Assembly: GCF_008119785.1 (NCBI RefSeq)
Contig: NZ_VSFA01000078.1
Span: 1 to 33,734 of the forward strand
Length of the DNA stretch: 33,734 nt
Reading direction: 5' to 3'
DNA from: Micromonospora sp. MP36
Lineage (GTDB): Bacteria > Actinomycetota > Actinomycetes > Mycobacteriales > Micromonosporaceae
Position numbers and translations under genes: made by a program
Shown: positions 23,479 to 30,569 of the stretch, in pieces
How the letters are laid out: the number at the start of each line of letters is the position of its first letter
Position numbering within the stretch: the first letter of the stretch is position 1
Notes under the pieces: model-generated
What the model was told of the DNA's origin: nothing
Seen by the model: the letters and a program-made list of their open reading frames with translations, nothing else
Database searches by the model: none

Positions 23479-23965
23479 GGGAGGGGCCTCCGAGGACGGC
23501 AGTGTGCAGGTCCGCGAGGAGCCGCGTGATGGTGTTCGAGGGGTGCACGATCAGCAGATCGCGGGCCGGGACCGCCGCCAGCAGCACCACCTGGTGCGAG
23601 GTGATGCCGCACATCTGCCGGGCCGCGACGGGCAGCGGGAGTGCCCCGCGCGCGCCAACGGCGTGCATCCCGTCGGGTGCGGCGGCGATGAGCAGGAGGC
23701 CGTCGGTGACGTCGACATGGAGGCGGTGACCGGACGGCCAGCGCAGCGCCCGCAGCAATGCCCGGGCGGCCACCCGGCCGTCGGCGTCCGGGCGGGCCAC
23801 GTCGAAGGCGATGCCGTCGGCCGGTTCGCGCCCAGGTGGAACGGCTGCGGGCAGCGCCGGCATCGGAGCCGGTGGCGGTGCCGGGCGAGGAAGCGGGGTG
23901 GGGATGACCGCGCCGATGAGCTGCTCGTCGAGGCGTCGGCGGGGCGGTTGCCGGGCGGCCGTCAT
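23468..23965 (-). CDS. AbrB/MazE/SpoVT-like DNA-binding protein
   Basis: This 165-aa protein has a Pro/Arg-rich N-terminal third. Its C-terminal stretch (about 98-150: HAVGARGALPLPVAARQMCGITSHQVVLLAAVPARDLLIVHP) resembles the SpoVT-AbrB swapped-hairpin pattern 'GR-LPLP...G...VLL...LLVHP'. The call is by pattern and is moderate. The gene runs straight into the integrase gene (11-base overlap). Its first 11 codons and its whole upstream region form the right copy of the long repeat. As an AbrB-type partner it may control expression or directionality of the integrase. That role is inference from the arrangement. Confidence 0.6.
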   Translation of the reverse strand: MTAARQPPRRRLDEQLIGAVIPTPLPRPAPPPAPMPALPAAVPPGREPADGIAFDVARPDADGRVAARALLRALRWPSGHRLHVDVTDGLLLIAAAPDGMHAVGARGALPLPVAARQMCGITSHQVVLLAAVPARDLLIVHPSNTITRLLADLHTAVLGGPSHAG

Positions 23966-24199
23966 GGTGACCGCCGCAGCCGTTCGCGCGGCCTCAGCAG
24001 ATGTTGCCGAGAGCCCTGACCTTCGATGTGTGCACGAGTGCTACGGAGTGCCCTCATCGGGAGCCACCGGGGTGGTGAGCTCCCGTGATCCCGCACGAAG
24101 ACTGGTGTCCGAGGGGGGATCGTACACAAATTCGCGGCACCCATGCTCAGCATGGGTGCTCATGCCGTGAGATTAGCAGCAGGCCCTTCGTGGAGAAGG
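23933..24199 (-). repeat. Right copy of ~270-bp direct repeat (leader of AbrB-integrase pair)
   Basis: This copy matches 12803-13074. It contains the start of the AbrB-like gene and about 230 bases upstream. The two hairpins are kept exactly: 24059-24084 (same arms, loop GGGGT instead of AGGAT) and 24137-24159 (arms GCACCCATGC/GCATGGGTGC around TCA). The minus-strand segment near 24100-24125 reads ACGATC-CCCCCTCGGACACCA, which resembles a tRNA 3' end. The repeat probably acts as transcribed leader and perhaps as recombination site. Confidence 0.85.
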
Positions 24200-24204
24200 G
24201 CCTT
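24181..24204. terminator. Strong hairpin, likely terminator
   Basis: Arms AGGCCCTTC and GAAGGGCCT form a perfect 9-bp stem around a 5-base loop at the end of the right repeat copy. It lies between the minus-strand NmrA gene (24469-25320) and the minus-strand AbrB-integrase pair, so it could end NmrA transcription. There is no clear T-run. In the left copy only the half around TGGAGAAG is kept, so the hairpin is not part of the shared core. Confidence 0.5.
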
Positions 24205-24468
24205 GGTCCGCGCCTCCATTGTGTCGCGACATGATTCGCGTCAGCTGCCATCAGCTCGGCTGGTCACGGCGGAAGACCGAGGCGCTCCTGCAGCAGCTGG
24301 ACCGTGCCGGCCGGCAGCTGGTTGCGTCCCAATTTCAGTGCCTACACCGCGGTGCCCATCTCGTGTCTTGGGGTATCGGCTGACCCCTTTCGCGTCACGT
24401 CACGCCACGAGGGCGTGGCGCGCCGAGAATGAGCGTGAGCGCCGACGACGTCCCTTAGCCGGGAGGGT

Positions 24469-25320
24469 TCACGAAACGAATCCAAACGTGCGGTGGGCCC
24501 AATCGGCGAAGCTGGTCCAACCAACCTCGGGGTAGGCGGCATGCAGTGTGGCGATGTCGACCTGGTAACCCGGCCCATTCAAGAACGCCCACATCGCGTG
24601 CATGTCCGGATTGCCGATCTCGGCCAGCGGCACCCGCTCATGGCGCACTTCCCGTCCCAGCGCCGCGCTCAGCGCGGCCGCCATCTGGGCGGGGGTAGGG
24701 GCATCGCTGGCCAGCTCGATGCGTCGCCCGACGTAGGGGGCGGGGTTGAGAAGCACCTGCGCGGCGAAGACGCCGAGGTCGGTGCGGGCAAGCTGCTGCA
24801 GCGGCCGATCCGCCGGCAGCGGCAGCTCGAGCACCCCGCTGCGAATGCGGTCCGCCCCGCCGAGGGCGTTGTCGAAGAAGTACGTCGGCCCCAAGATCGT
24901 GTAGGGGACGTCACCCGCAGCCAGCTCGGTTTCGATGCGCGCCTTGCTGTCGAAGTGCGGCACACCGCTCCCCTGATCGGCGCCGGCCACCGAACTGAAC
25001 ACCAGATGCGGCACTCGGGCTTCGCCGGCGGCGGCCAAGATCGCCCGCCCCTGGGCCACCTCGGCATCCACGCCCGCCTCGAATGGAGTCGTGAGTGCGA
25101 AGGTAGCCCCCGCGCCCGCCATCGCCGCGGCCAGCGAGCCGCGATCATCCAGCGAACCAGCGACCACCTCGACACCCCGGTCGGCCAACCGGCGAGCCGC
25201 ACCCCGCTTCGGGTCGCGCACCAACGCCCGCACCCGAGCCCCGCGGCTCAACAACGCCTCGGTGACGGCGCTGCCCTGACCGCCGGTCGCCCCGAGCACC
25301 AAGATCGGCGCATCGGCCAT
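24469..25320 (-). CDS. NmrA-like NAD(P)-binding protein (atypical SDR)
   Basis: This 283-aa protein has a Rossmann motif LVLGATGGQG (7-16), then ALVRDPKRGAA, VVAGSLDDRGSL, and VFSSVAGADQGSGVPHFDSKARIE in place of the classic YxxxK active site. This is the NmrA/HSCARG-like group, which binds NAD(P) but usually lacks reductase activity and acts as a redox sensor or regulator. The length is normal. ATG 25320 is preceded by GAGAAGAGG; a GTG at 25326 is possible. It is a single minus-strand gene with a 400-bp empty region upstream. The partner is unknown. Confidence 0.87.
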   Translation of the reverse strand: MADAPILVLGATGGQGSAVTEALLSRGARVRALVRDPKRGAARRLADRGVEVVAGSLDDRGSLAAAMAGAGATFALTTPFEAGVDAEVAQGRAILAAAGEARVPHLVFSSVAGADQGSGVPHFDSKARIETELAAGDVPYTILGPTYFFDNALGGADRIRSGVLELPLPADRPLQQLARTDLGVFAAQVLLNPAPYVGRRIELASDAPTPAQMAAALSAALGREVRHERVPLAEIGNPDMHAMWAFLNGPGYQVDIATLHAAYPEVGWTSFADWAHRTFGFVS

Positions 25321-25723
25321 CACAGACACCTCTTCTCGGCGAGCAAGCTTGGCGACCGGTCGTCGCCGCGCTTCACAGTATCCGCGCGCCTCGGCCATCA
25401 CCCCACCCCTTACGCACGCTCGCGCGATTGCCGTTGGGGGCCTCCTAGCGCTACCAGGCCTGCGGCCCGCAGCCAAACTCGCAGTTCAGGCTTCGGCCAG
25501 CGGCGCGTCCCGCACCCGCCCTGCTGGCGGATGCTGACTGGACGGAAATCTGTCGCACCACCGTTAAGTGCAGTTGGCCAAGGCGGTCCTGGAGACCGCG
25601 CGCAACGAGGAGATGACAGCCGACAGCGTCATCCGCCGGGCCGCTGGTCGCCGCCCTACCCGGCCGGCAGATGACCTTGCCAGGCCGGCTGCAGGACCGA
25701 CCCGGCCACGTTGGTGCCGACGG
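25321..25723. other. 400-bp region without an intact gene
   Basis: It holds the promoter region of the NmrA-like gene (right of 25320) and the end of the DUF5996 gene at 25724. Apart from a short transposase scrap at 25569-25620 I see no coding or RNA signal. Confidence 0.4.
25569..25620 (+). pseudogene. IS256-family transposase scrap
   Basis: The plus frame reads QLAKAVLETARNEEMT. This closely resembles the N-terminal QLTKAVLETALNEEMTEHLGYDKHD signature of actinobacterial IS256 transposases, then diverges at once. Only about 17 codons remain. With so short a match, chance cannot be excluded. Confidence 0.35.
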
Positions 25724-26626
25724 TCAGGGCGCGTACTGGGTGCGCAGTTTGCCGGTGTCCCAACCGGCACGGTGGGCGCCGGCCTGGTAGGCGCTCTCCA
25801 GGAAGGCGAGGACCGTCGCGCGGGGGTCGGTGGTGGCGCGGGCGTCGTCGTAGGTCAGCAGCGCGAGGTGTGCGCCCCGGTTTTCGACCCAGCGTGCTTG
25901 AGCGGGTCGCAGCGGTTCCTCGGTGAGGCCGTCGGGTTCGGGCGCGGTGTAGGAGTAGAAGGCCGGTTCGGGGATGTTCTTGTCGCCGAACCAGAAGCCG
26001 GCGCTGATCACCTCGTGTGAGTACGCCTCCCGGGTCACCGGGTCGACGGTGTCCGGCTGCGGCACCTGCCGGCCGGAGAAGCGGGTGACCGCGATGTCGA
26101 AGGTGTGCCAGAAATGGTGCACCGGGCTGGTCTTGGCGTTGCACCGGGCGGCGTACTCCTCCAGCACCAGCCCCACCTGGCTGAGGACCTGCCAGTACCG
26201 GTTGACCCAGTACGGGTCGTACGCGGCGTGTGTGGTGTCCTCGGCGAACGGGATGTTGTCGGTCAGATCGTAGGGCTGGCCTGCGATGTGGGCGCGGATG
26301 TCGAGGTGCAACAGCGCGGTGAACAGTCGTTCGTGGAATGCCGCGACGGACAGGCCAGGCAGCGGGAAGGAGGCCGTCTGGCCGGCGAGGGTGTTGATGG
26401 CCAGCCGGTGGTCGACGAAGTCGAAGTCGATGGCGAACATCAGGTCCCGGCCCATGGGCCGGGAGGTGATGCCGCGGCCGGTCAGATGGAACGGCACGTG
26501 CCACCAGTGGTTGCGGGGCGGTGCCTGGTCCAGCCGGATCTTGCCGACGATCTGCTCGAACCGGTGGACGGTTTCCTTCGAGTCCGCCCAGGCGGACAGC
26601 GGGATCGGCGGGAACAACTCGGTCAT
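25724..26626 (-). CDS. DUF5996 family protein
   Basis: This 300-aa protein matches DUF5996 along its full length. Typical blocks are WADSKETVHRFEQIVGKIRL, PPRNHWWHVPFHLTGRGITSRPM, FAIDFDFVDHRL, IPFAEDTTHAAYDPYWVNRYWQVL, SPVHHFWHTFDIAVTRFSGR, EAYSHEVISAGFW and EPAFYSYTAPEPDG. Several His/Trp clusters hint at a metal or cofactor site, but no activity is known to me. GGAGGAG lies eight bases before ATG 26626; an upstream ATG at 26752 is out of line with the family start. It is a single gene on the minus strand, downstream of the stress-type gene set but 365 bp away. Confidence 0.88.
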   Translation of the reverse strand: MTELFPPIPLSAWADSKETVHRFEQIVGKIRLDQAPPRNHWWHVPFHLTGRGITSRPMGRDLMFAIDFDFVDHRLAINTLAGQTASFPLPGLSVAAFHERLFTALLHLDIRAHIAGQPYDLTDNIPFAEDTTHAAYDPYWVNRYWQVLSQVGLVLEEYAARCNAKTSPVHHFWHTFDIAVTRFSGRQVPQPDTVDPVTREAYSHEVISAGFWFGDKNIPEPAFYSYTAPEPDGLTEEPLRPAQARWVENRGAHLALLTYDDARATTDPRATVLAFLESAYQAGAHRAGWDTGKLRTQYAP

Positions 26627-26790
26627 CCGGACTCCTCCGTGCCGTGCACCATTCTGGCCATCGTCGGCATCCTTCCCGATCCGCTGGCCACACGGGCGCA
26701 ATCTCGCGTCTTCATGAAGCCTCGCCGTTGGGATCTGCGAGATTACCGGCAAGGTTCCCGCTGACGGCTACCCGGCCGGGCTGTCGCCGA

Positions 26791-26880
26791 GCAACCTCAT
26801 ACACGTTTGCTGTCAAAGCCCGGGACGCCGCCGGAAACACCTTCGCGGCGTCCAATGCGATAACGGCGTCTGCATTGTTA
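26791..26880 (+). pseudogene. Fibronectin type III domain scrap
   Basis: The plus frame encodes TSYTFAVKARDAAGNTFAASNAIT, the last two strands of an FN3 domain of the kind found in actinobacterial chitinases and other secreted glycoside hydrolases. Neither the earlier strands nor a catalytic domain are in frame nearby. It is a decayed remnant, left between two minus-strand genes. Confidence 0.55.
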
Positions 26881-26991
26881 CCGTCCGTTAGTTGCCGGAG
26901 ACCCTGGTGCACACCCTGATGAAGTCGAGGCGGTTCGACCCGATCGCTGCGCGGCGGGGTGCCGGAGCCGCTGTTGGCGGCGTCGACCGGG

Positions 26992-27315
26992 TCAGGTGGA
27001 GTCTGCCTGCGGCGTCGACCGTCCGGCTGACGGGTCCTGGATCAGATCCGCGTAGTCTTCCGGGTGCCGCTGGACGAACTGCGCGACGAACGGGCATACC
27101 GGGAGCACGGAGAGCTGTTTGCGGCGTACGTCGTCGAGCGCGCTGCGGATCAGCGCGCTCGCCACGCCCTTGCCCTCGTATCCGTCGAAGGCCTGGGTGT
27201 GGGTGAAGACGACGGTGTCGTCGGCTGGCAGGTACTCGGCGATCGCCGCGAGTTGGCCGTCGACCCTGGCCTCGTACCGTCGACGCTCGGGTACGTCGGT
27301 GATGCTGACATCCAC
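26992..27315 (-). CDS. GNAT-type N-acetyltransferase (YjdJ-like, COG2388)
   Basis: This 107-aa protein belongs to the short GCN5-related group. The blocks are RRRYEARVDGQLAAIAEYLPADDTVVFTHTQAFDGYEGKGVASALIRSALDDVRRKQLSVLPVCPFVAQFVQRHPEDYADL. The acetyl-CoA loop is GYEGKGVAS (Q/RxxGxG/A equivalent), and CPFVAxFVxRHPEYADL is the family end. The GTG start at 27315 follows AAGGAG at eight bases. The frame is open upstream, but only against the pirin gene region. It lies 98 bp after the pirin gene on the same strand and may be the last gene of the set that begins at 30330. Substrate is unknown. Confidence 0.85.
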   Translation of the reverse strand: MDVSITDVPERRRYEARVDGQLAAIAEYLPADDTVVFTHTQAFDGYEGKGVASALIRSALDDVRRKQLSVLPVCPFVAQFVQRHPEDYADLIQDPSAGRSTPQADST

Positions 27316-27413
27316 GTGCTGGTCTCCTTGGTCGCGGGTCGGGCGTTTCGTCGGCGAGCTGCCGGGGCCTGGTTTTCGTCCATTCAGCGGGGCGGGTGGG
27401 AACACCGCGGTCG

Positions 27414-28184
27414 TCAGCTCTCGTCGGAGAGGGAGGCGTGCATCTCCCAGATGAGGATCTCCGCAGGGTCCACGGCGGTGACAAGCTGCCCGCCAGTGGC
27501 GGTGAAGCGCACGGCGTCTCCGGTGGCCAGGGGCCCGGAACCTTCCAGCCGCACCGTGCCGCGGGGCACGAACAGGTGCAGGAAGGGTGCGTCGGGCAGT
27601 TGGACGCTCTGCCCAGGCTGTAGTCGAGCGGCGTGCAGTGCGGCGTACCGGTTCCTGATCCGGATCGCGGTCGACCCGTCGTGCTGGTCCATTCCTGAGG
27701 CCACCGTGAGGAGGCGGCCCGAGAGCAGCTCGTCGCCGATCTCTAGTTGCTCGTAGCCGGGCGTGATGCCGGACTCGTCGGGGACGACCCACATCTGAAC
27801 GAAGTGCACGTCCTCGTGGGGCCGGTCGGTCTCCAGCCGGTAGGCGTCGTTCTTCTCGCTGTGCAGGATGCCGCGGCCGGCGCTCATCCGCTGGGCCAGG
27901 CCCGGGTAGATGACGCCGCTGTGGCCCGTCGAGTCCTGGTGCACCAGCGAGCCCCGCAGCACCCAGGTGACGATCTCCATGTCCTGGTGCGGATGGGTCT
28001 CGAACCCCGTGCCCGTGCGGACGATGTCGTCGTTGTTGACCAGGAGCAGCCCGTGGTGGGTGTTGGTCGGGTCGTAGTGCCGGCCGAAGGAGAACGAGTG
28101 CTTGCTGTCCAGCCAGGCGATGTCGGTCTTGAATCGGTCGCCGGCGCGGCGGATGTCGGTGCGCGGGGTGAGCAACGTACTCAT
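27414..28184 (-). CDS. Pirin family protein (bicupin)
   Basis: This 256-aa protein shows the pirin metal site His64-x-His66 (THPHQDMEIVTWVLRGSLVHQDSTG) and His108/Glu110 (RMSAGRGILHSEKN). An N-terminal block WLDSKHSFSFGRHYDP is also typical. The C-terminal cupin half (LFVPRGTVRLEGSGPLATGDAVRF) follows. The YhhW-like pirins oxidise flavonols such as quercetin with a bound iron; others act as redox-sensing partners. Start ATG 28184 begins MSTLLTPRTDIRRAGDRF, which is typical. It lies 33 bp downstream of the Dps gene and is probably co-transcribed. The context suggests oxidative-stress or phenolic defence. Confidence 0.9.
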   Translation of the reverse strand: MSTLLTPRTDIRRAGDRFKTDIAWLDSKHSFSFGRHYDPTNTHHGLLLVNNDDIVRTGTGFETHPHQDMEIVTWVLRGSLVHQDSTGHSGVIYPGLAQRMSAGRGILHSEKNDAYRLETDRPHEDVHFVQMWVVPDESGITPGYEQLEIGDELLSGRLLTVASGMDQHDGSTAIRIRNRYAALHAARLQPGQSVQLPDAPFLHLFVPRGTVRLEGSGPLATGDAVRFTATGGQLVTAVDPAEILIWEMHASLSDES

Positions 28185-28217
28185 GTCGGCCTCTTTCGGG
28201 TCGGGCGGCAGCTGGGT

Positions 28218-28685
28218 TCAGCGTTGGGCGCGGAACAGCCAGTGCTGCTGCTCGACGGCGGCGGTGATTCCGGTCAGCAGGTCCTGTGAGATCGGGTCGG
28301 CGGCAGCGGTTTCGGTCACCGCCTGGCGCAGTGTGCGGATCAGGGCGAACAGGGCGTCGATCATGATCTCGACTGCGGTGCCCTCCTCGATGTCTCCGTG
28401 CTCGAGGGTGGGCAGCGCCGACTGGTCGGCCACCGTGGCGGCGCGGCCGTCCGGGTTGAAGCCGACGGCGACGGCCCGCTCGGCCACCTCGTCGGCGGAC
28501 CGGCGGGCGAGGTCGGCGAGTTCGTCGAGCTGCAGGTGCAGGCTGCGGAAGTGTGGGCCGGTGAGGTTCCAGTGCGCCTGCTTGGCGAGCAGACCCAGAT
28601 TGATCAGATCGGCCAGCGTCTGTTGCAGCGCCTCACCGGTGACCTTGCGGTCCGCCGAGTTCAGGATTCCGTCGATCACGGCCAT
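28218..28685 (-). CDS. dps: Dps-family ferritin-like protein
   Basis: This 155-aa protein has the Dps ferroxidase residues at the right spacing: His38, His50, Asp65 and Glu69 in AKQAHWNLTGPHFRSLHLQLDELADLARRSADEVAER. The length is normal, with little N- or C-terminal tail, so DNA binding by a basic tail is not obvious. Dps forms a 12-subunit shell that oxidises and stores iron using hydrogen peroxide. The neighbours (chloroperoxidase-like hydrolase, pirin) fit a peroxide or oxidant response. It lies 92 bp after the upstream hydrolase gene and 33 bp before pirin. Confidence 0.92.
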   Translation of the reverse strand: MAVIDGILNSADRKVTGEALQQTLADLINLGLLAKQAHWNLTGPHFRSLHLQLDELADLARRSADEVAERAVAVGFNPDGRAATVADQSALPTLEHGDIEEGTAVEIMIDALFALIRTLRQAVTETAAADPISQDLLTGITAAVEQQHWLFRAQR

Positions 28686-28777
28686 GGCTTTCTCCTGTCA
28701 GGTGGAGGGATGGGGTGATGCGGCGGGTCGGCCGGCCGGCGCCGTTGCCGGGCCGGCCGTTGCCGCACGGTGTCAGG

Positions 28778-29500
28778 TCAGGCGGTGGTTCGCAGGATCG
28801 CCTCGCGGATCACCGCGGTGACGTCCTTCGGATGCGACAGCATCACCAGGTGCGATGAGTTGATCTCTGTCGTGGGCATCCCCGCCCGGTGGTAGCCGAA
28901 CCTCTCCACCTCGGGGTTGATGGTGTGGTCGGCGCTGGCGACGACGCCCCAGCTGGGCACGTCCTTCCAGGCGGCAACGGGCGCGACCTCGGTGAACGCC
29001 GCCGCCGCCAGCGGACGTTGGGACACCGCGAGCACGGCGGCCCGGTCCGGGTCCACGTCGTGGGCGAAGATCTCCGCGAACCGTGTCACGTCAACGGAGA
29101 CGTCGGTGCCCTCGCCGCCATCGGTGGTCGGGTACGGGGAGTAGACGAGCGCGCTCGCCAGTCCGGAGTCAGGGAAGCGGCCCTGCAGGTCAGCGAGGCT
29201 CTCCCCCTCGTCGAGTGCGTAGCCGGCCAGGTACACCAGCCCGACGACGTTCTCCTCGACTCCGGCGACCGTGATGACGGCGCCGCCATAGGAGTGCCCG
29301 ACCAGCAGCACCGGTCCGGGGATGCTCCGCACGACCGACGCGACGTACGCCGCGTCACCGGTGAGGCTGCGGTTGGGCACCGCGGGTGCGACCACGGGGA
29401 TCCCGTCGGCGAGCAGCTGCGGGATCACCTCGGCGAAGCTGGACGCATCGGCGAACGCCCCGTGCACGAGCACTACGGTGGGTGCGCTGGCCCGGTTCAT
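28778..29500 (-). CDS. Alpha/beta hydrolase (EstC/pyrethroid-hydrolase-like)
   Basis: This 240-aa protein has TVVLVHGAFADASSF as its oxyanion region, nucleophile Ser70 in GHSYGG, an acid near ASADHTINPEVE and the catalytic His in SSHLVMLSHPKDV. This is the group of short esterases with the late motif SHLxMxSHP. The start ATG overlaps the stop of the upstream chloroperoxidase-like gene as ATGA, so the two are translationally coupled. It is cytoplasmic by sequence. The substrate is unknown; it may act on the same compounds as its neighbour. Confidence 0.88.
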   Translation of the reverse strand: MNRASAPTVVLVHGAFADASSFAEVIPQLLADGIPVVAPAVPNRSLTGDAAYVASVVRSIPGPVLLVGHSYGGAVITVAGVEENVVGLVYLAGYALDEGESLADLQGRFPDSGLASALVYSPYPTTDGGEGTDVSVDVTRFAEIFAHDVDPDRAAVLAVSQRPLAAAAFTEVAPVAAWKDVPSWGVVASADHTINPEVERFGYHRAGMPTTEINSSHLVMLSHPKDVTAVIREAILRTTA

Positions 29501-30330
29501 GACGCGATGAAGTCGAGCAGGTAGCGGTTCACCAGCTCCGGGTGGGTCCAGGCGATGTTGTGGGGGCCGCCCGGGATCACCTCGTAGCGCAGATCGGAGA
29601 TCAGTCCAGGCAGCCGGTTGGCGGTCGCCTCGATCGGCAGGATCCGGTCCGCGTCACCGTGGATCACCAGCGTCGGCACGTCGAACTTGCCCAGGTCCCC
29701 GCGGAAGTCGGTCAGCCAGGTGTCGACGCAGGCGTGCGCGGCGTACGTGGAGGCGCCAAGGGCGACGACGAAGCTGTTCTGCCACGCCTCGTCGCTGATC
29801 CGGGAACCGCCCAGGACGTCGACGTTGTAGAAGTTGTCGAGGAAGTTCTTGAAGTACGCCGGCCGGTCGGCGATCACCGCCGCCTTGATGTCCTCGAACA
29901 CCTGCTTGTCGACGCCGTCGGGGTTGTCGTCGGTCTTGAGCAGGAACGGCGGGATAGCTCCCATGAGCACCGCCTTGCGAACCCGCTGGGAGCCGTAGGT
30001 ACCGAGGTAGCGGGTCACCTCACCGCTGCCCATGGAGAACCCGACCAGCACGACGTCGCGCAGGTCCAGGTGCTCGAGCAGGGTGTTCAGGTCGGCGGTA
30101 AAGGTGTCGTAGTCGTAGCCGGTGGTCGGCTGGCTGGACTTGCCGAAGCCCCGCCGGTCGTAGGTGATCACGCGGTATCCGGAGGCGAGCAGTTCCCGGG
30201 ACTGCTTCTCCCAGGACGCCCCGTTGAGCGGGTAGCCGTGGATCAGGACAACCGGCTGTCCGGTTCCATGGTCCTCGTAGTAGATCTCGATGTCGCCGCT
30301 GTTCTCCTGGCCGACGGTGACGTAGGGCAT
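29497..30330 (-). CDS. Non-heme chloroperoxidase-like alpha/beta hydrolase
   Basis: This 277-aa protein is close in length and motifs to cofactor-free haloperoxidases: VVLIHGYPLNGASWEKQ, VITYDRRGFGKSSQPTTGYDYDTFTADLNTLLEHLDL, nucleophile Ser99 in GFSMGSGEV, acid in VIHGDADRILP and His in IPGGPHNIAWTHPE. These enzymes are serine esterases that can also form peracids and thereby halogenate. ATG 30330 has AGGAG seven bases upstream; the longer frame to 30495 has no such support. It is the first gene of the minus-strand set and is divergent from the STAND regulator, with an inverted repeat between them. Confidence 0.9.
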   Translation of the reverse strand: MPYVTVGQENSGDIEIYYEDHGTGQPVVLIHGYPLNGASWEKQSRELLASGYRVITYDRRGFGKSSQPTTGYDYDTFTADLNTLLEHLDLRDVVLVGFSMGSGEVTRYLGTYGSQRVRKAVLMGAIPPFLLKTDDNPDGVDKQVFEDIKAAVIADRPAYFKNFLDNFYNVDVLGGSRISDEAWQNSFVVALGASTYAAHACVDTWLTDFRGDLGKFDVPTLVIHGDADRILPIEATANRLPGLISDLRYEVIPGGPHNIAWTHPELVNRYLLDFIAS

Positions 30331-30444
30331 GTGCTGCTCCTGCTGGTGAGAGGGGAACGCGGGTGGCTGCCAGCACGGCGGGTCCCGCCCCGCCGTCTTC
30401 GCCGCCGCCTCCAGCCAACCGGCCTGGCCGGGGGGAAACCACGA

Positions 30445-30474
30445 AGAAGACACGCAGAAGTGGTCTTCTGCGTG
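30445..30474. promoter_or_regulatory. Inverted-repeat operator between chloroperoxidase and STAND-regulator genes
   Basis: Arms CACGCAGAAG (30451-30460) and CTTCTGCGTG (30465-30474) are perfect complements around TGGT. A second, interleaved pair is AGAAGAC (30445-30451) with GTCTTCT (30463-30469). The site is 96 bases before the regulator start and 115 bases before the chloroperoxidase start. An operator for the XRE regulator is the likely role; a hairpin in a leader RNA is the alternative. Confidence 0.6.
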
Positions 30475-30569
30475 CGCAGGTGAGCGAGGTCGCACCAGGT
30501 CGCCGTACCGGTCATCGGCCGCGCGCAGCGTGCCAAAATGAACCGGCGATACCGTCGCGGGAGGGCCCG

